A stretch of 64,000 nt of DNA, from NCBI RefSeq assembly GCF_036421855.1, contig NZ_JAZGOK010000002.1. One strand, written 5' to 3'. Below the pieces are notes generated by a model. It was not told the DNA's origin. It was given only the letters and a program-made list of their open reading frames with translations, and ran no database searches. Source of the stretch: Georgenia_B sunbinii. GTDB lineage: Bacteria > Actinomycetota > Actinomycetes > Actinomycetales > Actinomycetaceae. The translations under genes were made by a program, and so were the position numbers. This document shows, one piece after another, positions 38,894 to 46,386 of the stretch. Position 1 is the first letter of the stretch. Each line of letters starts with the position of its first letter.

Positions 38894-39001
38894 GGACAAT
38901 CCCGCTGTCGGGGACAAGTCTGCTGTCGGGGACAAGTCTGCTGTGGGGGACAAGTCTGCTGTCGGGGACAAGTCTGCTGTGGGTGACAATCCCGCTGTCG
39001 G
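38894..39001. repeat. 18-bp tandem repeat array C, six units
   Basis: Six units with exact 18-bp period start at 38894, 38912, 38930, 38948, 38966 and 38984. The first and last are subtype 1 (GACAATCCCGCTGTCGG) and the inner four are subtype 2 (GACAAGTCTGCTGT(C/G)GG). All read forward on the plus strand. The array fills the gap between polA and the convergent methyltransferase gene. Reading frames through it give only SPTADL-type periodic peptide. Confidence 0.92.
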
Positions 39002-39017
39002 CGGTGGGGTGGGGTGG

Positions 39018-39812
39018 TCAGGTGGGGAGGTGGGCGCGGATGATGGCGGTGCCGGGGAGGTAGCGGCCGCGGACCGGGCCCCAGCCGCCCCAGGTCTGCT
39101 CGTTGCCCTCGGACCACTCCGGCTCGACGACCTCGTCGATGACCAGCCCGGCGGCGGTCACCTCGCGCACGTGGTCGCCGAAGGTGCGGTGGTACTCCGC
39201 GTACACCGGGGTGCCGCCGTCGTCGCTCTCGACGTAGGGGCGGCGGTCGAAGTACGAGCGGGTGATGGTCATGCCGTGCTCCGTCGGGTCGTCCGGGAAC
39301 GCCCACCGCACCGGATGGACGACGGCGAACACCCACCGGCCGCCGGGGCGCAGCACCCGGGCGACCTCGGCGTGCACCCGGTCGGCGTCCGGCACGAACG
39401 CGATCGCGCCGAACGACGTGAACGCCACGTCCACCGAGGCAGCCGACAACGGCAGCGCGCGGGCGTCGGCCACCACCGCGGGCACCCGTGAGCCGGTCCG
39501 CCGGTCGAGCTCGGCCGACCGCGCCACCATGCCCTCGGCGATGTCCGTGGCGAGGACGCGCGCGCCACGGCGGCTGAGCCAGCGCGAGCACTGGCCCGCG
39601 CCCGCGCCGACCTCGAGCACCCGCAGCCCGGCGACGTCACCGAGCAGCCCGGCGTCGGCCTCCCGCAGGCCCTCGGGGCACCAGCGGAAGTCGGCGTCGC
39701 CGAGGAAGTCGCCGTGCTCCTCGATGTACTCGGCGGCGTTGTCGTGCCACCACTCGCGGTTGGCGCGCGCCGCCGCGGCGCCGTCGACGTCGGAGAACCC
39801 CACCTGTGCCAT
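39018..39812 (-). CDS. Class I SAM-dependent methyltransferase
   Basis: The 264-residue protein has a Rossmann methyltransferase fold: LRVLEVGAGAGQCSRWL (motif I, about 63-79), VLATDIAEGMV (motif II), VVADARALPLSAASVDVAFTSFGAIAFV, and VLRPGGRWVFAVVHPVRW. The N-terminal REWWHDNAAEYIEEHGDFLG segment and the methyltransferase_11 layout are common in actinobacteria. The substrate is unknown. CAGGAT lies six bases before the ATG. The gene converges on polA with repeat array C between, and diverges from pfkA. Confidence 0.88.
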   Translation of the reverse strand: MAQVGFSDVDGAAAARANREWWHDNAAEYIEEHGDFLGDADFRWCPEGLREADAGLLGDVAGLRVLEVGAGAGQCSRWLSRRGARVLATDIAEGMVARSAELDRRTGSRVPAVVADARALPLSAASVDVAFTSFGAIAFVPDADRVHAEVARVLRPGGRWVFAVVHPVRWAFPDDPTEHGMTITRSYFDRRPYVESDDGGTPVYAEYHRTFGDHVREVTAAGLVIDEVVEPEWSEGNEQTWGGWGPVRGRYLPGTAIIRAHLPT

Positions 39813-39818
39813 CCCCCC

Positions 39819-39824
39819 ATCCTG
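39819..39824 (-). promoter_or_regulatory. Candidate leaderless -10 of the methyltransferase gene
   Basis: CAGGAT on the minus strand lies six bases before the ATG at 39812. Confidence 0.4.
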
Positions 39825-39878
39825 CCCGGTGCGGCGCCACCCCGCGGACCCGGTCCGCAGGTCCCAGGGCGCCGGCGA

Positions 39879-39884
39879 TAGGCT
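39879..39884 (+). promoter_or_regulatory. Candidate -10 of pfkA
   Basis: TAGGCT would give a leader of about 55 bases with CCTGGAG ahead of the GTG at 39945. Confidence 0.4.
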
Positions 39885-39944
39885 GGGCAGCGCGCGGCCT
39901 CACCGGCGGCGACACCCCACTTCGACGACACCCTGGAGACAGCT

Positions 39945-40970
39945 GTGCGGATCGGTCTGCTCACCGGCGGCGGGGACTGCCCCGGCCTCAACGCGGCCAT
40001 CCGCGCCGTCGTCAAGCACGGCATCGGGGAGTACGGCGACACCATCACCGGCTTCCGCAACGGTTGGAAGGGCGTCGCCGAGGGCGACGTCATGGCGCTC
40101 ACCCGCGACGACATCCGCGGCGTGCTCGACTCCGGCGGCACCCTGCTGGGCACCGCCCGCTTCCACCCGCACCGCAGCGAGCACGGACTCGACGCGGTGC
40201 GCGACACCCTCGAGGCGGAGCGGATCGACGCCCTCATCTGCATCGGCGGCGACGGCACCCTCCACGCCGCGAGCAAGGTTGCCGAGACCGGGGTCTCGAT
40301 CATCGCCATCCCCAAGACCATCGACAACGACGTCGCGGGCACCGACCGCTCGATCGGCTACGACACCGCGGTCCACATCGCGACCGAGGCCATCGACCGG
40401 ATCCACACCACCGCGGAGAGCCACAACCGGGTGATGGTCATCGAGCTCATGGGACGCGACGCAGGCTGGATCGCGGTCAACGCCGGCATCGCCGGCGGGG
40501 CGGAGATCGTCCTCACCCCGGAGGACCCGTTCGACATAGACAAGGTGGTCCGGTACCTCAAGCACCGTCACCGGTCCCACGCCAGCTTCTCGATCGTTGT
40601 CGTGGCCGAGGGCGCGATGCCGGTCGACGGCGGCTCGATGGCCTGGGAGCAGCAGGTCGGCCAGTACGGCGAGGTCGTCGGCGGCGCGATCAGCGAGCGG
40701 GTGGCCCGCGAGATCGAGTCCCGCACCGGGTTCGACACCCGGGTGACGGTGCTCGGTCACGTCCAGCGCGGCGGCACCCCGCTGCCCTCGGACCGGATCC
40801 TCGGCTCCCGGTTCGGCGTGGCGGCCGTCGACGCCATCCACGCCGGGCAGACTGACGTCATGACAGCCCTCATCGGCGAGACGGTCAGGCTCGTCCCCCT
40901 CCGGGAGGTCGCCGGCAAGCCCAACCCGGTACCGGCGGACCTCATCCGGGTCGCCAACGCGCTGGCATAG
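39945..40970 (+). CDS. pfkA: 6-phosphofructokinase, mixed-signature clade
   Basis: The 341-residue enzyme phosphorylates fructose 6-phosphate. Motifs are IGLLTGGGDCPGLNA, ICIGGDGTLHAAS with Asp103/Gly104, IPKTIDNDVAGTD with catalytic Asp127, ELMGRDAGWIA and LGHVQRGGTP. Gly104 is typical of ATP-using enzymes, but position 124 is Lys (PKTIDND), the residue usual in pyrophosphate-using enzymes. This Gly/Lys combination is known from actinobacterial PfkA proteins, and the donor cannot be settled by sequence, although ATP is more likely. GTG 39945 follows CCTGGAG. A lipoprotein gene begins 15 bases after the stop. Confidence 0.93.
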   Translation: MRIGLLTGGGDCPGLNAAIRAVVKHGIGEYGDTITGFRNGWKGVAEGDVMALTRDDIRGVLDSGGTLLGTARFHPHRSEHGLDAVRDTLEAERIDALICIGGDGTLHAASKVAETGVSIIAIPKTIDNDVAGTDRSIGYDTAVHIATEAIDRIHTTAESHNRVMVIELMGRDAGWIAVNAGIAGGAEIVLTPEDPFDIDKVVRYLKHRHRSHASFSIVVVAEGAMPVDGGSMAWEQQVGQYGEVVGGAISERVAREIESRTGFDTRVTVLGHVQRGGTPLPSDRILGSRFGVAAVDAIHAGQTDVMTALIGETVRLVPLREVAGKPNPVPADLIRVANALA

Positions 40971-40984
40971 CCGGCGGCACGTCC

Positions 40985-42445
40985 ATGGCACGCCGACGCG
41001 GGTCCACCTCCCGGCAGACTGCTGCCGTGGCGCTCGCTCTCGCGATGCTCGTCGCGTCCTGCGCCGGCCCCGACGGGTCGGACGCTGCCCCGCCGTCGCA
41101 CGCGGGCCAGTCCGGCGGGACGCCACCCGTGGCCGAGACGACGACGCCGACCGAGACGGTCGCCCAGCAGCGGGGCCCGGACGCCCGAGGCGTCATCGCG
41201 CCGCATCCGACCGCACCGCAGGTCGACTGGATGCTGGCGGCGACCGACCTCGACCTGGCGGTCGATCAGGTCACCTTCCACGACCCGCGCTACCCCCCGA
41301 TGCTCGACGGCTGGCCGATGGTGGGCATGATCGCGGTGGGCGAGGTGTGGGTGGTCGGCGCCGCGGACGTCGCCAGCGACCGGCGCTGGCTCGTCGTGCT
41401 CGATCCCACCTCCGGGGAGCAGGTCGCCACCATGGGCGTCACCCGCGGCGACGGCCCGCCGTCGTCGTGCACCGGCGCGCTGGCCGGAGGTGCCGTCGCC
41501 TGCCTGTACGGCGACACCCTCGAGGTCCTCGACCCGGCCGCCGGCAGCGCCACCGGCCGGGTGGTGCTGGCCGCGCCTGCCCACAGCGTCCACGTCGTCG
41601 ACGGCGACGTCCTCGTGCTCGGCGTCGCGGACGACGGCACCGCCGTCGAGCTCACCCGGGTCACCCCGGCGGGGGAGCAGGTGTGGTCGGTGGCCGCCCC
41701 GCTCGACGCCGAGGAGTCGCTGGCGATGACCGGCAACTACGTGCCCGTCGTGCAGGAGGCGCCGGGACTGGTGCTCGTGGGCGTCGGGGCCCTGCAGCTG
41801 GCCGTCGACGCGGCCACCGGTGCGATCGCCTGGCAGGGCATCGCCGACGTCCTCGCCGTCGGCCCGGACGGCGGTCTCGTCGCCAGCGCCGTGGGTGACC
41901 AGGCCTGGGGGACGCCGTCGCGGCTCGAGCGGCTCGACGCGACCGCCACCGTCAGCCTCGGCACCGACGAGCTCGGCTGGCGCCCCGCCGCCGCGAACTC
42001 CGGGCTCGTGCCCGGACCGATCGTCACCGACGACGGGGACGGCGTCGTCGGGGTACGGCCCGACGGCGGCCACGCCTGGCGCCTCGAGGCCGACCCCGAC
42101 GAGCTGCGCGTGCCGATGGTGCGTGCCGACGGCGTCGTCGTGCTGCAGGACACCGCGGGCGTGATGACCGCGATCGAGCCGGAGAACGGCGACATCCGGT
42201 GGCGCAACGACGCCGGGTCCAGCGGCTGGACCACCCGGGGATGGGACGCGCTCTCCGACGGGGAACGGATGGTGGTCAGGTCCCCGGAGGGAATCATCGC
42301 CGTCGACCTCACCGACGGCTCGCTGGTGTGGGAGGTCCGCGTGCCGGGCGGCGACGGCCGGGTGTGGGAGCTGGTCGACCTCGGCCGCGGGGTGGTCGCG
42401 GCCGGCGAGCGGACCCTTCGCGCCTACCTCGGTACGGCTGGCTGA
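40985..42445 (+). CDS. Secreted lipoprotein with PQQ-like beta-propeller
   Basis: The 486-residue protein begins with a twin-Arg-like basic stretch (ARRRGSTSRQ), a hydrophobic core and a lipobox LVASC (Cys26). A Thr/Pro linker follows. From about 110 on, repeated segments such as WLVVLDPTSGEQVATMG, LEVLDPAAGSATGRVV, LAVDAATGAIAWQGI, MTAIEPENGDIRWRN and IAVDLTDGSLVWEVR show the blades of a PQQ/quinoprotein-like propeller (D-x-x-(T/D)-G-x-x-x-W pattern). It lacks evident catalytic residues and is probably a surface binding or scaffold protein. It lies 14 bases after pfkA on the same strand and may be co-transcribed. Confidence 0.8.
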   Translation: MARRRGSTSRQTAAVALALAMLVASCAGPDGSDAAPPSHAGQSGGTPPVAETTTPTETVAQQRGPDARGVIAPHPTAPQVDWMLAATDLDLAVDQVTFHDPRYPPMLDGWPMVGMIAVGEVWVVGAADVASDRRWLVVLDPTSGEQVATMGVTRGDGPPSSCTGALAGGAVACLYGDTLEVLDPAAGSATGRVVLAAPAHSVHVVDGDVLVLGVADDGTAVELTRVTPAGEQVWSVAAPLDAEESLAMTGNYVPVVQEAPGLVLVGVGALQLAVDAATGAIAWQGIADVLAVGPDGGLVASAVGDQAWGTPSRLERLDATATVSLGTDELGWRPAAANSGLVPGPIVTDDGDGVVGVRPDGGHAWRLEADPDELRVPMVRADGVVVLQDTAGVMTAIEPENGDIRWRNDAGSSGWTTRGWDALSDGERMVVRSPEGIIAVDLTDGSLVWEVRVPGGDGRVWELVDLGRGVVAAGERTLRAYLGTAG

Positions 42446-42481
42446 ACCCGACGAAAGGCGTGTTGTCCTCGCCGGCCGGCA

Positions 42482-42629
42482 GCAGGTAGGATCACCTGCG
42501 GTGACGTATGCTCACGGCTCGTGACGGCTTCTCGGGAACGGCTTGTTCCCGCCGAGTGGACCCGGTCCGCGGTGCTGCGACATCATCCCTGACCTTACTA
42601 CCCCTGTCCACATCGGAGTCCGTAACTCA
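42482..42629 (+). promoter_or_regulatory. rpsA promoter and structured leader
   Basis: GCAGGT-AGGATC-ACCTGC (42482-42499) is an inverted repeat just upstream of TATGCT (42507-42512), a good -10. This gives a leader of about 110 bases. Within it CGGGAAC-GGCTT-GTTCCCG (42533-42551) forms a 7-bp hairpin. CGGAGTC precedes the rpsA ATG at a ten-base distance. A leader hairpin is compatible with S1 autoregulation, but that is inference. Confidence 0.45.
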
Positions 42630-44135
42630 ATGACCATTACTACGCCCACCCCGTCGAGCCCCCCGCAGGTCGCGATCAACGACATCGGTTCGGCAGAGGA
42701 TCTCCTCGCCGCGATCGACGCGACCATCAAGTACTTCAACGACGGGGACATCGTCGAGGGCACTGTCGTCAAGGTCGACCGGGACGAGGTCCTCCTCGAC
42801 ATCGGTTACAAGACCGAGGGCGTCATCCTGTCGCGGGAGCTGTCCATCAAGCACGACGTCGACCCGGACGAGGTCGTGTCCGTCGGCGACCATATCGAGG
42901 CCCTCGTTCTCCAGAAGGAGGACAAGGAAGGCCGTCTCCTGCTGTCCAAGAAGCGCGCGCAGTACGAGCGCGCCTGGGGCACCATCGAGAAGATCAAGGA
43001 AGAGGACGGCGTCGTCACCGGCACCGTCATCGAGGTCGTCAAGGGCGGCCTCATCCTCGACGTCGGCCTGCGCGGCTTCCTGCCCGCCTCGCTCGTGGAG
43101 ATGCGCCGCGTGCGCGACCTGCAGCCCTACGTGGGCAAGGAGCTCGAGGCGAAGATCATCGAGCTCGACAAGAACCGCAACAACGTGGTGCTGTCGCGTC
43201 GCGCGTGGCTCGAGCAGACCCAGTCCGAGGTCCGCTCCACCTTCCTGCAGACGCTGCAGAAGGGCCAGGTGCGCCCCGGTGTCGTCTCCTCGATCGTCAA
43301 CTTCGGTGCGTTCGTGGACCTCGGCGGCGTCGACGGTCTCGTCCACGTCTCGGAGCTGTCCTGGAAGCACATCGACCACCCGAACGAGATCGTCGAGGTC
43401 GGCCAGGAGGTCACCGTCGAGGTTCTCGACGTCGACATGGAGCGCGAGCGCGTGTCGCTGTCGCTCAAGGCGACGCAGGAGGACCCGTGGCAGGCCTTCG
43501 CCCGCACCCACGCCATCGGGCAGGTCGTGCCGGGTAAGGTCACCAAGCTGGTTCCGTTCGGTGCGTTCGTGCGCGTCGAGGACGGCATCGAGGGCCTCGT
43601 GCACATCTCCGAGCTGGCGGTGCGCCACGTCGAGGTGCCCGAGCAGGTCGCCAAGGTCGGTGACGAGGTCTTCGTCAAGGTCATCGACATCGACCTCGAG
43701 CGTCGTCGGATCTCGCTGTCCCTCAAGCAGGCCAACGAGGGCGTCGACCCCGCGAGCGACGACTTCGACCCGTCGCTGTACGGCATGGCCACCGAGTACG
43801 ACGACCAGGGGAACTACAAGTACCCCGAGGGCTTCGACCCGGAGACCAACGAGTGGCTCGAGGGCTTCGAGACCCAGCGCGAGGCATGGGAGGCGCAGTA
43901 CGCCAAGGCCCAGGCTCGCTGGGAGGCCCACAAGAAGCAGGTCGCGGCGGCTCAGGAGGCCGACCTCGACATCGGCAACGAGTCCGTCGGCGCGTCCGGC
44001 GGCGGCAGCAGCAGCGGCGGCGGCGGCGGTGGCGGTGGCGCGGCCACCTACACCTCGGCCCCGGTCGAGGTCGCAGGCACGCTGGCCTCGGACGAGGCGC
44101 TCGCCGCGCTTCGCGAGAAGCTGACGGGCAACTGA
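42630..44135 (+). CDS. rpsA: 30S ribosomal protein S1
   Basis: S1 helps mRNA bind the 30S subunit. The 501-residue actinobacterial form has four S1 domains, roughly 36-105, 123-190, 209-278 and 294-364, each with the G-x-V and GFVP/GLVH strand pattern (for example GLILDVGLRGFLPASL and GAFVDLGGVDGLVHVSEL). The acidic C-terminal tail contains EYDDQGNYKYPEGFDPETNEW, a Lys/Glu-rich helix, and a Ser/Gly linker with eight consecutive Gly before a short final helix. The ATG at 42630 gives the usual MTITTP start. A 19-bp hairpin terminator follows. Confidence 0.97.
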   Translation: MTITTPTPSSPPQVAINDIGSAEDLLAAIDATIKYFNDGDIVEGTVVKVDRDEVLLDIGYKTEGVILSRELSIKHDVDPDEVVSVGDHIEALVLQKEDKEGRLLLSKKRAQYERAWGTIEKIKEEDGVVTGTVIEVVKGGLILDVGLRGFLPASLVEMRRVRDLQPYVGKELEAKIIELDKNRNNVVLSRRAWLEQTQSEVRSTFLQTLQKGQVRPGVVSSIVNFGAFVDLGGVDGLVHVSELSWKHIDHPNEIVEVGQEVTVEVLDVDMERERVSLSLKATQEDPWQAFARTHAIGQVVPGKVTKLVPFGAFVRVEDGIEGLVHISELAVRHVEVPEQVAKVGDEVFVKVIDIDLERRRISLSLKQANEGVDPASDDFDPSLYGMATEYDDQGNYKYPEGFDPETNEWLEGFETQREAWEAQYAKAQARWEAHKKQVAAAQEADLDIGNESVGASGGGSSSGGGGGGGGAATYTSAPVEVAGTLASDEALAALREKLTGN

Positions 44136-44153
44136 CCCAGCAGCAGTAGGCAG

Positions 44154-44196
44154 ACGACGGCCCGTCACCCGCACCACGCGGGTGGCGGGCCGTCGT
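44154..44196 (+). terminator. rpsA terminator
   Basis: A 19-bp stem (44154-44172 with 44178-44196, one G:T pair) and an ACCAC loop lie 18 bases after the rpsA stop. Confidence 0.85.
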
Positions 44197-44231
44197 GATG
44201 CACGGCACGTCAGCGGCGGCCGAGCGCGGGT

Positions 44232-44237
44232 TAGGCT
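44232..44237 (+). promoter_or_regulatory. Leaderless -10 box of the siderophore-interacting protein gene
   Basis: TAGGCT ends six bases before the ATG at 44244. Confidence 0.6.
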
Positions 44238-44243
44238 CGATTG

Positions 44244-45080
44244 ATGACTGCCTCTGCTTCCTATGTCCGGCGCGAGCGGGTTCGTCACCAGCTCGGAGTG
44301 CGCACGATGACTGTCACCGAGGTGCGTGACCTCGGGCCACAGATGCGCCGCATCTCCTTCACCGGTCCGATGGACGACTTCGTCAGCGAGGGCCCCGGGG
44401 ACCACCTGAAGGCGTTCTTCCCGGACCCTGGCACCGGGGTCCTCAACGCCCCGCGCATCGTCGACGGCACCCTCGAGCGGCCGGCCGGGCCGGTCATCAG
44501 CCGCGACTACACCCCGCTCGTGCGAGAGGACGGCGTCCTCGAGCTCGACTTCGTCATCCACGGCGACGACGGTCCCGCGAGCCGGTGGGCCAGCAGCGCC
44601 GCCGCCGGCGACACGCTCGTGCTCGCCGGGCCTCGTGGCTCCCACCTCGTGCCCACCGAGGTCGACCGGTACGTCATCGGTGGTGACGAGACCGCGCTGC
44701 CCGCGATCTCCCGCTGGCTGCGGGCGCTGGCGCCCGACGTCCCGGTCACCGTGCTCATCGAGGTCAACGACGCCGCCGACGAGTCCTACCCGCTGGCCCT
44801 CGAAGGGGCCGGCCGCACCGTGCAGTGGTTGCACCGGGCGACCGCCGCTCCCGGCTCCACCACGCTGCTCGACGAGGCGGTCCGCGCGCTCGACGCGCAG
44901 GACGGCACGGTGTTCTGGTGGTTCGGCGGCGAGTCCGCCTCGCTCATCCCGGTGCGCCGCTACCTGCGCCGCGAGCTCGGCCTGGACAAGACCGCGGTGG
45001 ACATCAGCGGCTACTGGAAGCGTGGCGCCGCCGAGCACGACCACCACGCGCCGGTCGACCCGGGGGACCCGGACGAGTGA
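44244..45080 (+). CDS. Siderophore-interacting FAD-binding protein
   Basis: The 278-residue protein belongs to the ViuB/YqjH family of flavin-dependent ferric-siderophore reductases. It has an N-terminal FAD-binding barrel (MRRISFTGPMDDF, GDHLKAFFPD, SRDYTPLVRE in place of the RxYT FAD motif, LDFVIHGDDGPASRWA with the HG-GPA-W signature) and a C-terminal NAD(P)H domain (GPRGS, YVIGGDETALPAISRWL, WWFGGESASLIPVRRYL). No siderophore uptake genes are nearby. ATG 44244 is chosen over the TTG three bases upstream because of the six-base spacing to TAGGCT. Its stop overlaps pcp. Confidence 0.92.
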   Translation: MTASASYVRRERVRHQLGVRTMTVTEVRDLGPQMRRISFTGPMDDFVSEGPGDHLKAFFPDPGTGVLNAPRIVDGTLERPAGPVISRDYTPLVREDGVLELDFVIHGDDGPASRWASSAAAGDTLVLAGPRGSHLVPTEVDRYVIGGDETALPAISRWLRALAPDVPVTVLIEVNDAADESYPLALEGAGRTVQWLHRATAAPGSTTLLDEAVRALDAQDGTVFWWFGGESASLIPVRRYLRRELGLDKTAVDISGYWKRGAAEHDHHAPVDPGDPDE

Positions 45081-45700
45081 CCCGCATCCTCCTCACCGGC
45101 TTCGGGCCCTTCGGTCACCACCTGACCAACCCGTCGCAGGAGGCTGTCGAGCTGGTCGCCGAGCAGTGGTCGCCACCCGACGGCACCGCGCTCGTCACCG
45201 CGACGCTGCCGGTCTCGTTCGCCCGGGCGACGGCGCTGGTCGGTGAGCTCATCGTGACGCACCGGCCCGACGTCGTCGTCAGCGTCGGGCTCGCCGCTGG
45301 CCGCCATGCGATCAGCCTGGAGCGGGTCGGCGTCAACCTCGTCGACGCCCGCATCCCCGACGTCGACGGCGCGCAGCCGGTCGACGTTCCCGTGGTGCCC
45401 GGCGGTCCGCCCGCGGTGCTCACCACGCTGCCGGTCAAGGCCGGCGTGGCGGCGCTGCGCGACGCCGGGCTGCCGGCCGAGCTGTCCCTGTCCGCGGGCA
45501 GCTACGTCTGCAACGCGGTGATGTACGCCGCCGGGGTGGCGGCGGCGGACGGGGGCGACGGCGTCCGCGCCGGCTTCGTCCACGTCCCGGCCGCCAACGA
45601 CCTTCCGGTGGCGGACGTCGCACGGGGGCTGGGGATCGTGCTCGACACCATCCTGGCGACCACGACCGACCTCGCGGTGCCCGGCGGGCGGGAGGACTGA
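45077..45700 (+). CDS. pcp: Pyroglutamyl-peptidase I (C15)
   Basis: Pcp removes N-terminal pyroglutamate from peptides in the cytoplasm. The 207-residue size is right. The start ILLTGFGPFGHHLTNPS is typical, and the three catalytic positions are present: Glu in HAISLERVGVNL, Cys in SAGSYVCNAVMY and His in AGFVHVP. GTG 45077 overlaps the stop of the preceding gene (GTGA), so the peptidase is translated with the siderophore-interacting protein, an association without an obvious functional link. Confidence 0.93.
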   Translation: MTRILLTGFGPFGHHLTNPSQEAVELVAEQWSPPDGTALVTATLPVSFARATALVGELIVTHRPDVVVSVGLAAGRHAISLERVGVNLVDARIPDVDGAQPVDVPVVPGGPPAVLTTLPVKAGVAALRDAGLPAELSLSAGSYVCNAVMYAAGVAAADGGDGVRAGFVHVPAANDLPVADVARGLGIVLDTILATTTDLAVPGGRED

Positions 45701-45712
45701 CGCCGGCCCCGC

Positions 45713-45718
45713 TAGGCT
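45713..45718 (+). promoter_or_regulatory. Leaderless -10 box of coaE
   Basis: TAGGCT ends seven bases before the GTG at 45726. Confidence 0.5.
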
Positions 45719-45725
45719 CGGCGGT

Positions 45726-46343
45726 GTGCTGAGCATCGGGCTGACCGGCGGGATCGGGTCGGGCAAGTCGACGGTCGCGCGCGAGCTCGAGAGGCTCGGT
45801 GCCGTCGTCGTCGACGCGGACGCCATCGCCCGCGAGGTCGTCGCACCGGGGACACCGGGGCTGGCCGCCGTCGTCGCGGCGTTCGGGGCGAAGGTGATAG
45901 ACGCCGACGGCGCGCTCGACCGGCCCGCGCTGGGGGCCGTCGTCTTCGCCGACCCGGACGCCCGCAGCCGGCTCGAGGAGATCACCCACCCGCTCATCGC
46001 CGCGGAGGCGTCGCGCCGGCAGGCCGTGGTCCCGCCCGGCGGCGTCGTCGTGCACGACGTGCCGCTCATCGTCGAGAAGAACCTGGCCTCGCGCTACGAC
46101 CTCGTCGTCGTCGTCGGGGCGGACGACGAGACGCGGGTCCGCCGGCTCGTCGACGACCGGGGGATGAGCGAGGACGACGCCCGCGCCCGGCTCGCGGCGC
46201 AGGCCAGCGACCGTGAGCGGCGGGAGGTCGCCGACGTCTGGCTCGATAACTCCGGCACCCGGGAGGAGCTGCTCGCGCGGGTGCACGCGCTGTGGCCGCA
46301 GCTGGAGAGCCGGGCGGGCGCCGACGGCCGCGACCGCGGCTGA
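45726..46343 (+). CDS. coaE: Dephospho-CoA kinase
   Basis: CoaE phosphorylates dephospho-CoA in the last step of coenzyme A synthesis. The 205-residue protein has Walker A GLTGGIGSGKSTVA (about 5-18), VVDADAIAREVV, LEEITHPLI, VVVHDVPLIVEKNL, and the lid region RLVDDRGMSEDDARARLAAQ. It lacks the UPF0157-type extension found in mycobacterial CoaE. Position between rpsA and uvrB is conserved among actinobacteria. Confidence 0.95.
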   Translation: MLSIGLTGGIGSGKSTVARELERLGAVVVDADAIAREVVAPGTPGLAAVVAAFGAKVIDADGALDRPALGAVVFADPDARSRLEEITHPLIAAEASRRQAVVPPGGVVVHDVPLIVEKNLASRYDLVVVVGADDETRVRRLVDDRGMSEDDARARLAAQASDRERREVADVWLDNSGTREELLARVHALWPQLESRAGADGRDRG

Positions 46344-46374
46344 CGGCACGGCGCGCGGTGTCGTACCCACGACG

Positions 46375-46380
46375 TACCGT
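46375..46380 (+). promoter_or_regulatory. Leaderless -10 box of uvrB
   Basis: TACCGT ends six bases before the ATG of uvrB. No clear LexA box is seen beside it. Confidence 0.5.
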
Positions 46381-46386
46381 TGACCC

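Noticed and set aside
38543..38989. Frame with SPTADLSPTADL peptide repeats
   Set aside because: The repeats come from the 18-bp DNA array C, whose length is a multiple of three. The rest of the frame is antisense to polA.
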